The notes under the pieces were generated by a model. It saw only the letters and a program-made list of their open reading frames with translations. It had not been told where the DNA came from and ran no database searches. This document shows, piece by piece, positions 1 through 7,952 of a stretch of DNA of 11,292 bases. Positions within the stretch are counted from its first letter, which is position 1, and each line of letters starts with the position of its first letter. The DNA comes from Planctomycetota bacterium. Its GTDB lineage: Bacteria; Planctomycetota; Phycisphaerae; SM23-33. Location of the stretch: NCBI GenBank assembly GCA_021160865.1, contig JAGHBS010000083.1, forward strand, positions 1 through 11,292, written 5' to 3'. Position numbers and translations under genes: made by a program.

Positions 1-2
1 CT

Positions 3-185
3 GTAATGGCAACGGCGATATGGTCAGCGTGGAAGTTGTTTTCTATTACTGAGCCATGGAAGGTAATCGTGATTTTGCTACCGGTAGGGGTGGTGGCATT
101 TTTCATATCAGCCGTTATAATGCGTTGCAAGGAACTACCCGAACTTTTCCAGCGGGCATCTTCAGTGAGAGGCGATGATGAATAA
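3..185 (+). CDS. C-terminal part of a small membrane protein, partial at window edge
   Basis: This frame is open from the window edge to a TAA at 183-185. The first in-frame ATG is at position 6, so the gene is either cut by the edge or begins just inside it. After about 18 residues the product has one strongly hydrophobic stretch (KVIVILLPVGVVAFFISAVI), then a basic RCK, which suggests a membrane helix followed by a short cytoplasmic tail ending in acidic GDDE. Its end overlaps the start of nadA by 11 bases in another frame, the usual sign of two genes in one transcript with coupled translation. I do not recognise the family. It could be the last transmembrane segment of a larger membrane protein encoded upstream. 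Confidence 0.5.
   Translation, partial: VMATAIWSAWKLFSITEPWKVIVILLPVGVVAFFISAVIMRCKELPELFQRASSVRGDDE
167..172 (+). promoter_or_regulatory. Ribosome binding site of nadA
   Basis: GAGAGG lies 2 bases before the ATG at 175 and 5 bases before the next ATG at 178. The spacing favours 178 as the true start, which would remove one methionine from the protein. Confidence 0.5.
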
Positions 186-1311
186 TCTAATTGATGAGAA
201 ATATACTCGTATGAGCAAGGATGAACTTGTCAGACGGATTGCTGAGAGGAAGAGACAATTAGGCGATTCGGTTTGCATCCTTGCCCATCATTATCAGCGC
301 GACGAAGTCTTCCAATTTGCTGATTATACCGGCGACAGTTTGAAACTTGCTCGTCAGGCAGCTGCTTCTGGGGCGAAATATATCGTCTTTTGTGGCGTGT
401 ATTTCATGGCGGAGTCTGCAGATATTCTTACCGGCGATGATACCGCGGTTATCTTGCCGGAATTATCTGCTGGTTGTGCCCTTGCGGATTTTGCCTTACC
501 TGAAGACGTTGCTCGTGCAATAGAGCGGATTACCGAGGCTGTCGGTGAGCAAGTTGTCGTGCCAATTGCTTATATCAACTCCTTTGCTGCAGTCAAAGCC
601 ATCGTGGGTAAAGCAGGTGGGGCTTGCTGTACATCTTCGAATGCTAAAAATGTCTGTCAATGGGCTCTTTCCGATAAAGCCAACGGCGGTGCCGGGGCTG
701 ATAAGATATTTTTCCTTCCCGATAAGCACTTGGGGCTAAATACCGCCGTTGCAATGGGCTTCAAGCCCGACGATTGCGTTCGATATGATCCTTCGCTCGA
801 TGATGGCGGGCTAACTGATGAGCAGATACGCTCTTGTAGGTTCATCCTCTGGAACGGCGAATGTTATGTCCATCAGGTTTTCACCGTAGAACAGGTTGAA
901 CGAGCGAGGAGGGACAACGAAGGAATAAAAATTATCGTGCATCCGGAATGTCCCCACGAGGTAGTATCATCGGCAGACCTTGCCGGTTCGACCGAACAGA
1001 TAATTCGAGCGGTGGAGGATTCACCCGCAGGTAGCTGCTGGGCAATCGGGACTGAAGTGAATATGGTAAGCCGATTAGCCCGAAATCATCCTGACAAACA
1101 CATTCAATTGCTATCTGATACACCGGCTGAATGCCTGACGATGGCGAAGATTGATTTGCCCCACCTGTTATGGGTACTGGACAATCTTGTTGAAGGAAGG
1201 GTAGTCAATCGTGTAAGCGTCGAGGTTGATATAGCGTCTGATGCACGTATCGCATTAGAACGGATGGTTACAATCAAGCCCCAGGCAGGGGCATCGGCAG
1301 CAGATAAATGA
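175..1311 (+). CDS. nadA: Quinolinate synthase NadA
   Basis: NadA condenses iminoaspartate (from NadB) with dihydroxyacetone phosphate to quinolinate, the precursor of the NAD ring, using an oxygen-sensitive [4Fe-4S] cluster in the cytoplasm. Visible family hallmarks are LAHHYQRDEVFQFADYTGDS (35-54), CGVYFMAESADIL (73-85), SAGCALAD (98-105), YINSFAAVKA (133-142), FFLPDKHLG (179-187), HPECPHEV (256-263) and GTEVNMV (292-298). The likely cluster cysteines are C101, C230 (NGECYVHQVF) and C320 (AECLTMAKI). This spacing resembles the longer Bacillus-type enzyme rather than the shorter E. coli or Thermotoga form. At 378 aa the length is normal for that type. The gene overlaps the preceding membrane protein gene and converges on hypE with a 42-base gap. 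No nadB or nadC is present in the window. The start could be ATG 175 or ATG 178; the ribosome binding site favours 178. Confidence 0.97.
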   Translation: MMNNLIDEKYTRMSKDELVRRIAERKRQLGDSVCILAHHYQRDEVFQFADYTGDSLKLARQAAASGAKYIVFCGVYFMAESADILTGDDTAVILPELSAGCALADFALPEDVARAIERITEAVGEQVVVPIAYINSFAAVKAIVGKAGGACCTSSNAKNVCQWALSDKANGGAGADKIFFLPDKHLGLNTAVAMGFKPDDCVRYDPSLDDGGLTDEQIRSCRFILWNGECYVHQVFTVEQVERARRDNEGIKIIVHPECPHEVVSSADLAGSTEQIIRAVEDSPAGSCWAIGTEVNMVSRLARNHPDKHIQLLSDTPAECLTMAKIDLPHLLWVLDNLVEGRVVNRVSVEVDIASDARIALERMVTIKPQAGASAADK

Positions 1312-1353
1312 GATATTGCAAGCGGACGAGTTCTAAAATTGTTTTCGAGCCGA

Positions 1354-2385
1354 TTAGCAGATTCTTGGTAGGTCTTGCCCGTAGGGCATCTGGATTATCC
1401 TCTTCCCACCGCTTCGAGTAAGTAGTTCTACCAAGGGGAAATCGTCAACCTTGCCAATTTCACCTATCACGTTAGCCTTACTTGCAAGGCTGTCTTTACG
1501 AAGGAGTTTTACCGCTTCATCGGCAACGTCAGCCGATACCACTGCAACCACCTTGCCTTCATTAGCGACGCTAAGTAAGTCGAATCCGAGCATCTCAGCA
1601 ACGGCAAGGGCGGTAGGGTCGATGGGGATTTCACTCTCGCGTATCTCGATACTTCTACCAGTAGCAGCAGCAAGTTCAGCCAGGGTGGCGGATAATCCGC
1701 CACGGGTCGGGTCGCGCATCCACTTGACTTTTGCGCCGAATGACTCGATTAACTTCATCGTCAGGTTATGAATAGCGGCACAGTCGCTTATGAGCGAACC
1801 AGTGATGTCAATCTTAAGCCCCTCTCGCTGAGCCATCACTGCCATACCGTGCTGACCGATTGGTCCTGATATTATTATCGCATCGCCAGTTTCGTTGCGA
1901 TCGAACCCTACCCTTGCTTGGCGAAGTGGTAATCCTATTCCTGCGGTGTTGACTGTTATACCCGCGGTATCTCCGTGCCGTTCAATTACCTTGGTATCAC
2001 CGGTGACGATGCTTACCCCTGCTTTTTTAGATGATTTACCTGCCGAGGTCAGGATGCGCTTGAGTAAACCGATTTCAAATCCTTCTTCCAGCACTAATGC
2101 CAGGCTGATAACGATGGGTCTTGCCCCGCAGACGGCTAAATCGTTAATCGTCCCGCAGACGCTTAATTTCCCTATATCTCCGCCGGGAAACTCTATCGGC
2201 TCGACGGTGTAACTATCGGTTGTGAAGATGATTTTTCCCACATCAGGAATTTCTATTGTTGCAGCATCTTCTAACGATGAGGCATCCTGCCCGCCGATTG
2301 CCGGTAAAATAACCTGGCTGATAAGTTCGTTTGTGAGTTGTCCGCCCCCGCCGTGGGCAAGGAGTATCTTACCTGACTGATTCAT
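1354..2385 (-). CDS. hypE: Hydrogenase maturation protein HypE (carbamoyl dehydratase)
   Basis: HypE receives the carbamoyl group from HypF on its C-terminal cysteine, dehydrates it with ATP to thiocyanate, and donates cyanide to the iron held by HypC-HypD. The sequence shows the PurM/SelD-like ATP-binding fold: LAHGGGGQLTNELI near the N-terminus, FTTDSYTVEP, GDIGKLSVCGTINDLAVCGA, VTGDTKV, then MRDPTRGGLSATLAELA. The protein ends exactly in LPRIC, the invariant C-terminal cysteine that carries the cyano group, so the gene looks intact and functional. ATG 2385 is chosen because a good ribosome binding site (GGGAG at 2395-2399) precedes it by 9 bases and the resulting N-terminus matches the family. 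A TTG at 2403 would add six residues. The length is 343 aa, usual for HypE. It is the last gene of the hypFCDE operon, 14 bases after the hypD stop. Confidence 0.97.
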   Translation of the reverse strand: MNQSGKILLAHGGGGQLTNELISQVILPAIGGQDASSLEDAATIEIPDVGKIIFTTDSYTVEPIEFPGGDIGKLSVCGTINDLAVCGARPIVISLALVLEEGFEIGLLKRILTSAGKSSKKAGVSIVTGDTKVIERHGDTAGITVNTAGIGLPLRQARVGFDRNETGDAIIISGPIGQHGMAVMAQREGLKIDITGSLISDCAAIHNLTMKLIESFGAKVKWMRDPTRGGLSATLAELAAATGRSIEIRESEIPIDPTALAVAEMLGFDLLSVANEGKVVAVVSADVADEAVKLLRKDSLASKANVIGEIGKVDDFPLVELLTRSGGKRIIQMPYGQDLPRIC

Positions 2386-2394
2386 CGAGATGTT

Positions 2395-2399
2395 CTCCC
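2395..2399 (-). promoter_or_regulatory. Ribosome binding site of hypE
   Basis: GGGAG on the minus strand lies immediately after the hypD stop codon and 9 bases before ATG 2385. It decides that start over the in-frame TTG at 2403, which overlaps the hypD stop and has no such site at a proper distance. Confidence 0.65.
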
Positions 2400-3497
2400 T
2401 CAATGTCGATCATACTTATAGTAAGCGGCACAAGAGCCTTCCGAGGAAACCATACAGGGCCCGATGGGTTCACGAGGCGTACAGATTGTACCAAAGAGTG
2501 GACATTCTGGTGGAATGCACTTTCCCGAAATTACTTCCCCGCACCGACAGCCCGGCGGGTCATGCTCTTCAAACACCGGTAGATTAAATCTCTTATCAGC
2601 ATCGAACCTGCTAAATCGTTCCTTCAGTCCAAGCCCGCTGGCTGGGATTATTCCTATGCCCCGCCAATATGTATCGATTACGTCGAAGGTCTCATGGATG
2701 ACTTCCTGGGCGTGCAGGTTTCCTGTCTCGGAGACGGCTGGATATACACAGCAAGCAGCAGGGGATTGTTCTGCAAGCTGACGAAGGATTTCGCATATCC
2801 CTTTCAAAATTTGCTCATCGTCGAACCCCGCCACCACGCAAGGGCGGGCGAACTCATTGACGATTGGTTCATATACTCGCCAACCGGTAATCACGCTGAC
2901 ATGCCCCGGACAGAGAAAACCGTCGATACGAATATCCTTATCGTTCAGCAATGCCCGCATAGCAGGGATTACCAATTTATGACTCAACAAGGCCGAGAAG
3001 TTTTCTACGCCTTCTCGATCGGCCTTTTGTATGGCAAGGGCGGTAGCAGGGGCGGTCGTTTCAAATCCGATGGCGAGGAACACCACCTGCTTATCCTCAC
3101 ATCGGCGGGCGAGGTCAACGGCTTGATGGGCAGAATATACAACTTCTACCTTTCCACCCTCGCCTCGGACTGCCTCTAATGAACCAGTCGCCCCCGGTAC
3201 ACGAACCATATCGCCATAGGTTGCGATAATAACGTCGGGTTGACGGGCAAGATAGACGGCTTTGTCCACATAACTTTGACCGGTAACGCAAACCGGGCAG
3301 CCCGGTCCTGAAATCAATTTCAAACCCTTCGGGAACGTTGCCCGCAGGCCAGATCGACTGATGGATACGGTGTGCGTGCCGCAAATCTCCATTATCCGCA
3401 CATCGTCCCTGCCCGAAGATAAGAGTGTATCCCAGTAGGCGTCGATCTTCTTTCGTATCTCGGCGATGCGATTCATGCGATTCTCGAGAATATTCAT
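2400..3497 (-). CDS. hypD: Hydrogenase maturation protein HypD
   Basis: HypD is the [4Fe-4S] scaffold that, with HypC, holds the iron while CN and CO ligands are added to form the Fe(CN)2CO unit of [NiFe] hydrogenases. Counting from ATG 3497 (365 aa), it shows IMEICGTHT (C39), the redox-active GPGCPVC (C67, C70), ATYGDMVRVPG (92-102), AIGFETTAP (142-150) and CPGHVS (196-201). The cysteine-rich C-terminal cluster domain has C317, C319, C327, C332, C339, C348 and C356. All expected functional residues are present. The frame is open further upstream into hypC (to 3590), but that extension reads as hypC in another frame and lacks family similarity. Starts at 3497 or 3476 both give a normal N-terminus, and neither has a strong ribosome binding site, so translation is probably coupled to hypC, whose stop is 25 bases before 3497. 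Confidence 0.96.
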   Translation of the reverse strand: MNILENRMNRIAEIRKKIDAYWDTLLSSGRDDVRIMEICGTHTVSISRSGLRATFPKGLKLISGPGCPVCVTGQSYVDKAVYLARQPDVIIATYGDMVRVPGATGSLEAVRGEGGKVEVVYSAHQAVDLARRCEDKQVVFLAIGFETTAPATALAIQKADREGVENFSALLSHKLVIPAMRALLNDKDIRIDGFLCPGHVSVITGWRVYEPIVNEFARPCVVAGFDDEQILKGICEILRQLAEQSPAACCVYPAVSETGNLHAQEVIHETFDVIDTYWRGIGIIPASGLGLKERFSRFDADKRFNLPVFEEHDPPGCRCGEVISGKCIPPECPLFGTICTPREPIGPCMVSSEGSCAAYYKYDRH

Positions 3498-3522
3498 AGC
3501 AGATGCATTTATCGGGTTGGGA

Positions 3523-3747
3523 CTATCGCTTTTGTAATTCGTCCATCTCGCGCAGGACGGCGAATGTTTCACGCACGTCTTTTTCGTCAAGTATGGTGAT
3601 GGTATAGCCGGCGTGGACGAGTACCCAATCGCCGACCTTTGCTTCTGGAGTGAGGGTAGTATCAGCCCTTACCTTTGCACCGGCAAGGTCAACCGTGGCG
3701 ATATGTTGGTCTAACGATTCAATCTTAGCAGGTATCGCCAGGCACAT
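3523..3747 (-). CDS. hypC: Hydrogenase maturation chaperone HypC
   Basis: HypC is a small chaperone that carries iron with HypD and delivers the Fe(CN)2CO unit to the hydrogenase large subunit precursor. The protein begins MCLAIPAKI, the family signature. Cys2, exposed after removal of the initiator methionine, is essential in characterised HypC proteins. It continues with VDLAGAKVRA and GDWVLVHAGYTITILDE, which form the OB-like barrel, and ends in a short helical tail (REMDELQKR). At 74 aa it has the usual length. A ribosome binding site, GGAG at 3756-3759, is 8 bases upstream and lies inside the end of hypF. The gene overlaps hypF by 23 bases in a different frame. Only one HypC/HybG-type chaperone is visible here. 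Confidence 0.97.
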   Translation of the reverse strand: MCLAIPAKIESLDQHIATVDLAGAKVRADTTLTPEAKVGDWVLVHAGYTITILDEKDVRETFAVLREMDELQKR

Positions 3748-6160
3748 TTTGCTTGCTCCATTTTGCGATTTCCACCTTCTGCTTCACACGACTATCGGCA
3801 ATAACCGCCTGTCCCAGCGAGATACCACCATCGTTGCAGGGTATCTGCCGATGTGTCAAGACCTCCAATCCTTGAGATTGCAGCGAGTTCACCAGCCTGA
3901 GCGTCAAGTACTGATTTGCAAAGCATCCGCCCGAAAGCACGACGGTTTTCAGGCTGGTATTTTCAACGGCTCTCATCGCTGATGCATATAAGAATGATGC
4001 AGCCGTATTATGAAACCTTGCAGCGATTATCCCCACGTCAACCTTATGGATAATGTCTTCGACGATTTGCCTTATCATCGCCCTGACATCGATTTGGAAA
4101 GGTTCATCTTGGCTGATTGCGAAGGGATATTCATCGTCAATTCCCTTCTCAATGGCGGCTTCGAGAAGCATGGGGGCTTCTCCTTCATATCGGTTTTCAC
4201 TTGCTAATCCGCAAAGGGCGGCGATGGCGTCGAAAAGTCGCCCAAGTGAACTGCTCTTCGGACAATTAAGCCCCTTGTCCATCTGTTCGATGATAGCGTG
4301 CAATTTTCTTTCATCCAGGTTGAGATTTTTCACGATGAGTGTATTTGCAAACTCCTTGCCGAGTGCGTCTCGCAGGAGTGCTAAAGCTGGCCTTGCTGTT
4401 TCAATAGAGGCAGCATCACCGCCGGGAAGGAGGAAATATCGCAAATATCCCAGGCGGACGAAATCCACCAATGATACCTTCATCACCTCACAGCCCCATA
4501 CTGCACCATCGCTGCCGTAGCCGGTACCGTCACAGATTAAAGCAACTGCCTCACCGTCGAAACCATGCTCTGCCATACAGGCAGCAGCATGTGCATGATG
4601 GTGCTGGATGCGAATTATCGGCAGCGGTTTCCTACCTGCCAGCTTCCCGGCGGAGCGATCAAGGGCATAAACGGTCGAAAGATATTGAGGATGCATATCA
4701 GCAGCAACAATGTCTGGTGAAAGGTCAAAAAGATTTTCAAGATCATTAATGACCCTTATGAAGTGTCGGTATGCCCGACCGTCTTTCAAGTCTCCAATAT
4801 GCTCGCTAATGATGGCTTGATCGTTGCGGAGAATGCAGATGGTATTTTTCAATTCTGCCCCGACGGCAAGTATGGTTTTTGCCTCAAGATTTTCGGATTC
4901 CTTGTGGGTGTGGGTGGTTGAAATGAATGAAGATTGTTTGTCCTTGGAAAATGTCAGGCGCATCGGACGCGGGGCATACCCTCGAGCACGCCTGAAAATC
5001 ATAATGCTACCATCAGTGCGAACCTGAACGACGCTGTCGTCAATGCTCCTTTGAATCCTCCGATTATGTACGAGGATGGCATCGGCAATCCTGCCCAGGT
5101 GTGCTACGGCATCGTCATTATCCTTTATCAATGGTTCTTCTGAAACGTTGCCGCTGGTCATAATAAGAGCAGGTAAGTCTCTGGCAGCAAAGAGCAGGTG
5201 ATGGATCGGAGTATATGGTAGCATTATCCCCAGCGTGGATAGCCCTTCAGCAACGTTTCTGGCGATGGGTGCATCGTCGCGACGTTCAAGCAAGCAAATC
5301 GGGCATTGCGGACTGGTGAGCAGTTTTTCTGCCTCGGCAGGAACGTGACATATCTCCTTTGCCTTCTCCAGATTAGCTACCATCAAGGCAAACGGCTTGG
5401 CTTGGCGATTTTTCCGCCGTCTAAGTCGGTTTACGACGTGTTCGTCGTCGGCTCTGCATGCAAGATGAAATCCACCAAGCCCCTTAATAGCGACAATTCG
5501 ACCATTCATAATCAAATCGGCAGCCGTTGCAATTGGATCATCACAGAAAATCTGCTTGCCACGGTTATCAATAAGCCAGCATTTAGGCCCGCATTCTGCA
5601 CAGGCAACCGGCTGGGCATGAAATCGCCGATCGGCAGGATCATTGTATTGCGATGCACACAATTTACACATGGGAAAGTCCGACATCGTGGTATTTACCC
5701 TGTCATACGGAATACGCTCGATGATGGTGTACCGCGGGCCACAATTGGTGCAATTAATGAACGGGTAATGATAGCGAGGATCATCTGGATCGAATAACTC
5801 CCGCAGGCAATCTGAACACGTTGCAATGTCGGGCGTCACCTGTGCATCAACTATCTCGCCTCCTTGGCTTGGGCGGATTTCAAAATCCTTCTCATCCCCG
5901 CAAAGGGGCAATTGCGTTCGCTGATATTTTTGAATGCTTGCAAGGGGTGGTAATTCATTCATCAGCCTGCAGGTGAATAAATCAATCTGGCTTGCTCTTC
6001 CTTGCACTTCAATCGTCGCACCGGAAGAATCATTAATCACCCAGCCAGTCAGCCCGATGTCCCTTGCCAGGCGGTAAACGAACGGACGAAATCCGACACC
6101 CTGCACCTGCCCCGATAAGGTAATTCGCTCACGTTTGTATGGAGAATCCTTCACAGTCAT
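3725..6160 (-). CDS. hypF: Carbamoyltransferase HypF
   Basis: HypF converts carbamoyl phosphate and ATP to carbamoyl-adenylate and transfers the carbamoyl group to the terminal Cys of HypE, starting cyanide synthesis for [NiFe] hydrogenases. Domains in order are: acylphosphatase (about 10-97, GQVQGVGFRPFVYRLARDIG at 17-36); a double zinc finger with exact family spacing (C115, C118, C137, C140, C165, C168, C187, C190); a YrdC-like domain (about 207-398, with KGLGGFHLACRA and KPFALMVANL); and a Kae1-like domain (about 430-790) with the metal-binding HHHAHAAA (520-527), CDGTGYGSDGAVWG (543-556) and VLSGGCFAN (741-749). The protein is 811 aa, somewhat longer than the E. coli enzyme. Part of the excess is a polar linker at about 402-428 between the YrdC and Kae1 domains. 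The ATG at 6160 gives a normal N-terminus but has no strong ribosome binding site. It is the first gene of the operon and overlaps hypC by 23 bases. Confidence 0.97.
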   Translation of the reverse strand: MTVKDSPYKRERITLSGQVQGVGFRPFVYRLARDIGLTGWVINDSSGATIEVQGRASQIDLFTCRLMNELPPLASIQKYQRTQLPLCGDEKDFEIRPSQGGEIVDAQVTPDIATCSDCLRELFDPDDPRYHYPFINCTNCGPRYTIIERIPYDRVNTTMSDFPMCKLCASQYNDPADRRFHAQPVACAECGPKCWLIDNRGKQIFCDDPIATAADLIMNGRIVAIKGLGGFHLACRADDEHVVNRLRRRKNRQAKPFALMVANLEKAKEICHVPAEAEKLLTSPQCPICLLERRDDAPIARNVAEGLSTLGIMLPYTPIHHLLFAARDLPALIMTSGNVSEEPLIKDNDDAVAHLGRIADAILVHNRRIQRSIDDSVVQVRTDGSIMIFRRARGYAPRPMRLTFSKDKQSSFISTTHTHKESENLEAKTILAVGAELKNTICILRNDQAIISEHIGDLKDGRAYRHFIRVINDLENLFDLSPDIVAADMHPQYLSTVYALDRSAGKLAGRKPLPIIRIQHHHAHAAACMAEHGFDGEAVALICDGTGYGSDGAVWGCEVMKVSLVDFVRLGYLRYFLLPGGDAASIETARPALALLRDALGKEFANTLIVKNLNLDERKLHAIIEQMDKGLNCPKSSSLGRLFDAIAALCGLASENRYEGEAPMLLEAAIEKGIDDEYPFAISQDEPFQIDVRAMIRQIVEDIIHKVDVGIIAARFHNTAASFLYASAMRAVENTSLKTVVLSGGCFANQYLTLRLVNSLQSQGLEVLTHRQIPCNDGGISLGQAVIADSRVKQKVEIAKWSKQNVPGDTC
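3756..3759 (-). promoter_or_regulatory. Ribosome binding site of hypC, inside hypF
   Basis: GGAG on the minus strand is 8 bases before the hypC ATG and lies within the last codons of hypF. This fits coupled translation of hypF and hypC. Confidence 0.6.
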
Positions 6161-6248
6161 TCTGATTATCTGCAGTAGTATCCCGCATCTACCTTAGACT
6201 TATTAGCATATACCTATTATCTATTATGAGCAAGTTGTTGCTCCGTTA

Positions 6249-7058
6249 TTGACTTCTACTGCTGCTTTGGCTACCAAAAGGCGTATGCGAATTCGCAGAT
6301 TGGTAAAATCGACATTGATAATTTTCGTGATTTTGATTGCTTTATCGGCGGCTGTTATCGTCGGTTTGGCTGATCGTGTACCCGAAGATTATCGTATAGC
6401 CATTACAAGAATTACTTTGCTTAGCGAGATAAACAAGCCTGAAGAAGACCCTCGTCGGGATTTCGCTACGCTTGTAAGCGAGTTTAGTGAGAAGATTGGC
6501 AAGGGTAAACCGGTTTGGTTTACTATCACTGCCGATGAGGTGAATCTTTCTCTGGCGTCAATGGATGAAATTGCCTCTTACTATCCTACTTCCCGCCCAA
6601 TCCGTCCATCCCCGATTTTACAAAGGGCTGGTTTTACCGGTCCGGTGGTGGCAATGGACGATGGGATATTGACGCTGATGGCGTGGTCAACGAAATACAA
6701 TAAGGTTATAAGCGTCGATGTTAATTTCGTCTTCGATAGGGCTGGTAGCGTTCGTATGCAGATTATTGCACTTCGCATCGGTCTGGTGCCCGTTCCAAAG
6801 TTTTTTCTCGAGAAGGTAGTATCACATCTTCGTGAGCGAATCTGCCGGCTGCTGGAGCGCTTCAAGGGAGCACAAGGTAATTATGAAAACGATGTAAAGG
6901 GAATCGTAAAATTGCTGCAGACCCTGGCAAATATGCTTGATGGAAAGCCTGTCAGAACCGAAATCAAATGGAAGTTGGGAGCGGCTAAACATATCATGAT
7001 TGATGCTATCGAAATTACTGATGGCGTGATGAAATTGCACTTCTCTCCAACGAGATGA
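6249..7058 (+). CDS. Single-pass membrane protein of unknown function
   Basis: I do not recognise this family with confidence. The N-terminus is very basic (KRRMRIRRLVK), followed by one hydrophobic helix at about 21-41, so most of the 269-aa protein is probably outside the cytoplasm, anchored by its N-terminus. The exposed part has an alpha/beta look: WFTITADEVNLSLASM (90-105), an alternating strand region (GILTLMA, ISVDVNFVF, VRMQIIALRIGLVPVP) and a helical segment with LRERICRLLERF (194-205). The arrangement of an anchor, a 'TADEVN' stretch and a strand ending in 'VPVPK' is loosely like the YpmS/DUF2140 type of small lipid-binding-like domain, but this is a weak impression. The start is uncertain: TTG 6249 gives the longest product, while ATG 6285 (MRIRRLVK) has AAGG only 3 bases upstream. 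It is divergent from hypF and convergent with the CPBP gene, 21 bases apart. Confidence 0.75.
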   Translation: MTSTAALATKRRMRIRRLVKSTLIIFVILIALSAAVIVGLADRVPEDYRIAITRITLLSEINKPEEDPRRDFATLVSEFSEKIGKGKPVWFTITADEVNLSLASMDEIASYYPTSRPIRPSPILQRAGFTGPVVAMDDGILTLMAWSTKYNKVISVDVNFVFDRAGSVRMQIIALRIGLVPVPKFFLEKVVSHLRERICRLLERFKGAQGNYENDVKGIVKLLQTLANMLDGKPVRTEIKWKLGAAKHIMIDAIEITDGVMKLHFSPTR

Positions 7059-7079
7059 TAATCCTGAAACATCCGCGAA

Positions 7080-7952
7080 TCAGTGGAGCATGTAGATAAT
7101 GAAGTTTGTTGCGTTGAATAGACTGTGAATAAGAATTGGGCTAAACAAGCGTCCTGTCCTTTCGTAATTGTATCCGATTACTACCGAAAGTACGAATAAT
7201 GCCAGTAAATCTTTTGGTTGAGTGTAATGGGCTGCTGCAAATATGACTGATGTGGCAAGAATAGCCCACCAGGGATGATTAAAAAGTCGGCGGAACATCG
7301 ACTGAAATAATCCTCGGAAGAATAATTCTTCTGCTAACGGTGCCAGTATCACCGCAGTGATGATAGCTATCGCTAACCATGTGGGATTAGCCCTGGGAAT
7401 GAATTTTAATAGGCTATGAACGTGAAGCATGCTTTTGGGAAGAACCCATTGCATCAATTGTTCAGCAAGGTAGCACAATGGAACAGCCAAGAAGAAGGCG
7501 ACGATAGCCCTTGCCAGATCAGTCAACCAACGCCGACCACTTAATCCCAGCCCTCTCCGAATGCCCCACCGAAAGCACATCGACCCGACCGCAAGACTCA
7601 GTGCAATCATCACTACATCAGCGAACATGGTAGCAGGTATTTCCACGGTTGGGGGGGTAGGCTTGACTTTTGTTAGGTCAACTCCCTGTAATCGAGCAGC
7701 AGCAATGCCAACCACAGATCCACAGATAAGCGATACAATAAGAACCCCTATTATGTGAAGTATGTTAATGCTGTTTGGTCTTGAAGGGGTGCCTTTTAGA
7801 GAGAGTTTACCCCGGCGAGCCACGCGAACAATAATCCATAATAGTAAGATAAAGGTTCCGATAGCCAGCAGCGTCAGTGTAGCCGAATCAGCTGGTGAGA
7901 GTTTTGCTGTTGATAATATTGATGGCGTTATATTCATCGTACCGTTTGACAT
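7080..7952 (-). CDS. CPBP family intramembrane metalloprotease
   Basis: This is a polytopic membrane protein of the CAAX protease/bacteriocin-processing (Abi, CPBP) family. In eukaryotic members the family cleaves prenylated proteins; bacterial members have varied or unknown substrates. The family motifs are all present in the C-terminal half: EELFFRGLF (E208, E209, R213), FAAAH (F238 to H242), and H276 with N280 in HSLFNATNF. Hydrophobic segments lie at about 25-43, 66-86, 107-126, 146-166, 190-207, 228-241, 248-262 and 271-288, so the active site is in the membrane. The length of 290 aa is normal. The N-terminal third is less conserved and has a proline-rich loop near 97-106, encoded by a run of seven C residues (G at 7651-7657 on the plus strand). 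No ribosome binding site is obvious before ATG 7952, and ATG 7937 is an alternative. The gene is divergent from trpC by 35 bases. Its substrate cannot be told from context. Confidence 0.9.
   Translation of the reverse strand: MSNGTMNITPSILSTAKLSPADSATLTLLAIGTFILLLWIIVRVARRGKLSLKGTPSRPNSINILHIIGVLIVSLICGSVVGIAAARLQGVDLTKVKPTPPTVEIPATMFADVVMIALSLAVGSMCFRWGIRRGLGLSGRRWLTDLARAIVAFFLAVPLCYLAEQLMQWVLPKSMLHVHSLLKFIPRANPTWLAIAIITAVILAPLAEELFFRGLFQSMFRRLFNHPWWAILATSVIFAAAHYTQPKDLLALFVLSVVIGYNYERTGRLFSPILIHSLFNATNFIIYMLH

Noticed and set aside
1312..1353. Terminator between the convergent nadA and hypE genes.
   Set aside because: Only a 4-bp AAAA/TTTT pairing is visible, with no GC-rich stem.
2694..3179. 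Plus-strand ORF of 161 codons opposite hypD.
   Set aside because: It lies fully antisense to the conserved part of hypD and has no family similarity or ribosome binding site.
4053..4520. Plus-strand ORF of 155 codons opposite the hypF Kae1-like domain.
   Set aside because: It is a mirror of conserved hypF coding sequence, Ser/Arg-rich as expected of antisense frames.
5306..5797. Long plus-strand ORF of 163 codons opposite hypF.
   Set aside because: It is antisense to the zinc-finger and YrdC regions of an intact, well-conserved gene, and the translation has no domain features.
6226..6252. Eight-codon ORF with ATG 6226 whose TGA overlaps the TTG start of the membrane protein gene.
   Set aside because: It could be a coupled upstream ORF, but no ribosome binding site precedes it and such short ORFs are common by chance.
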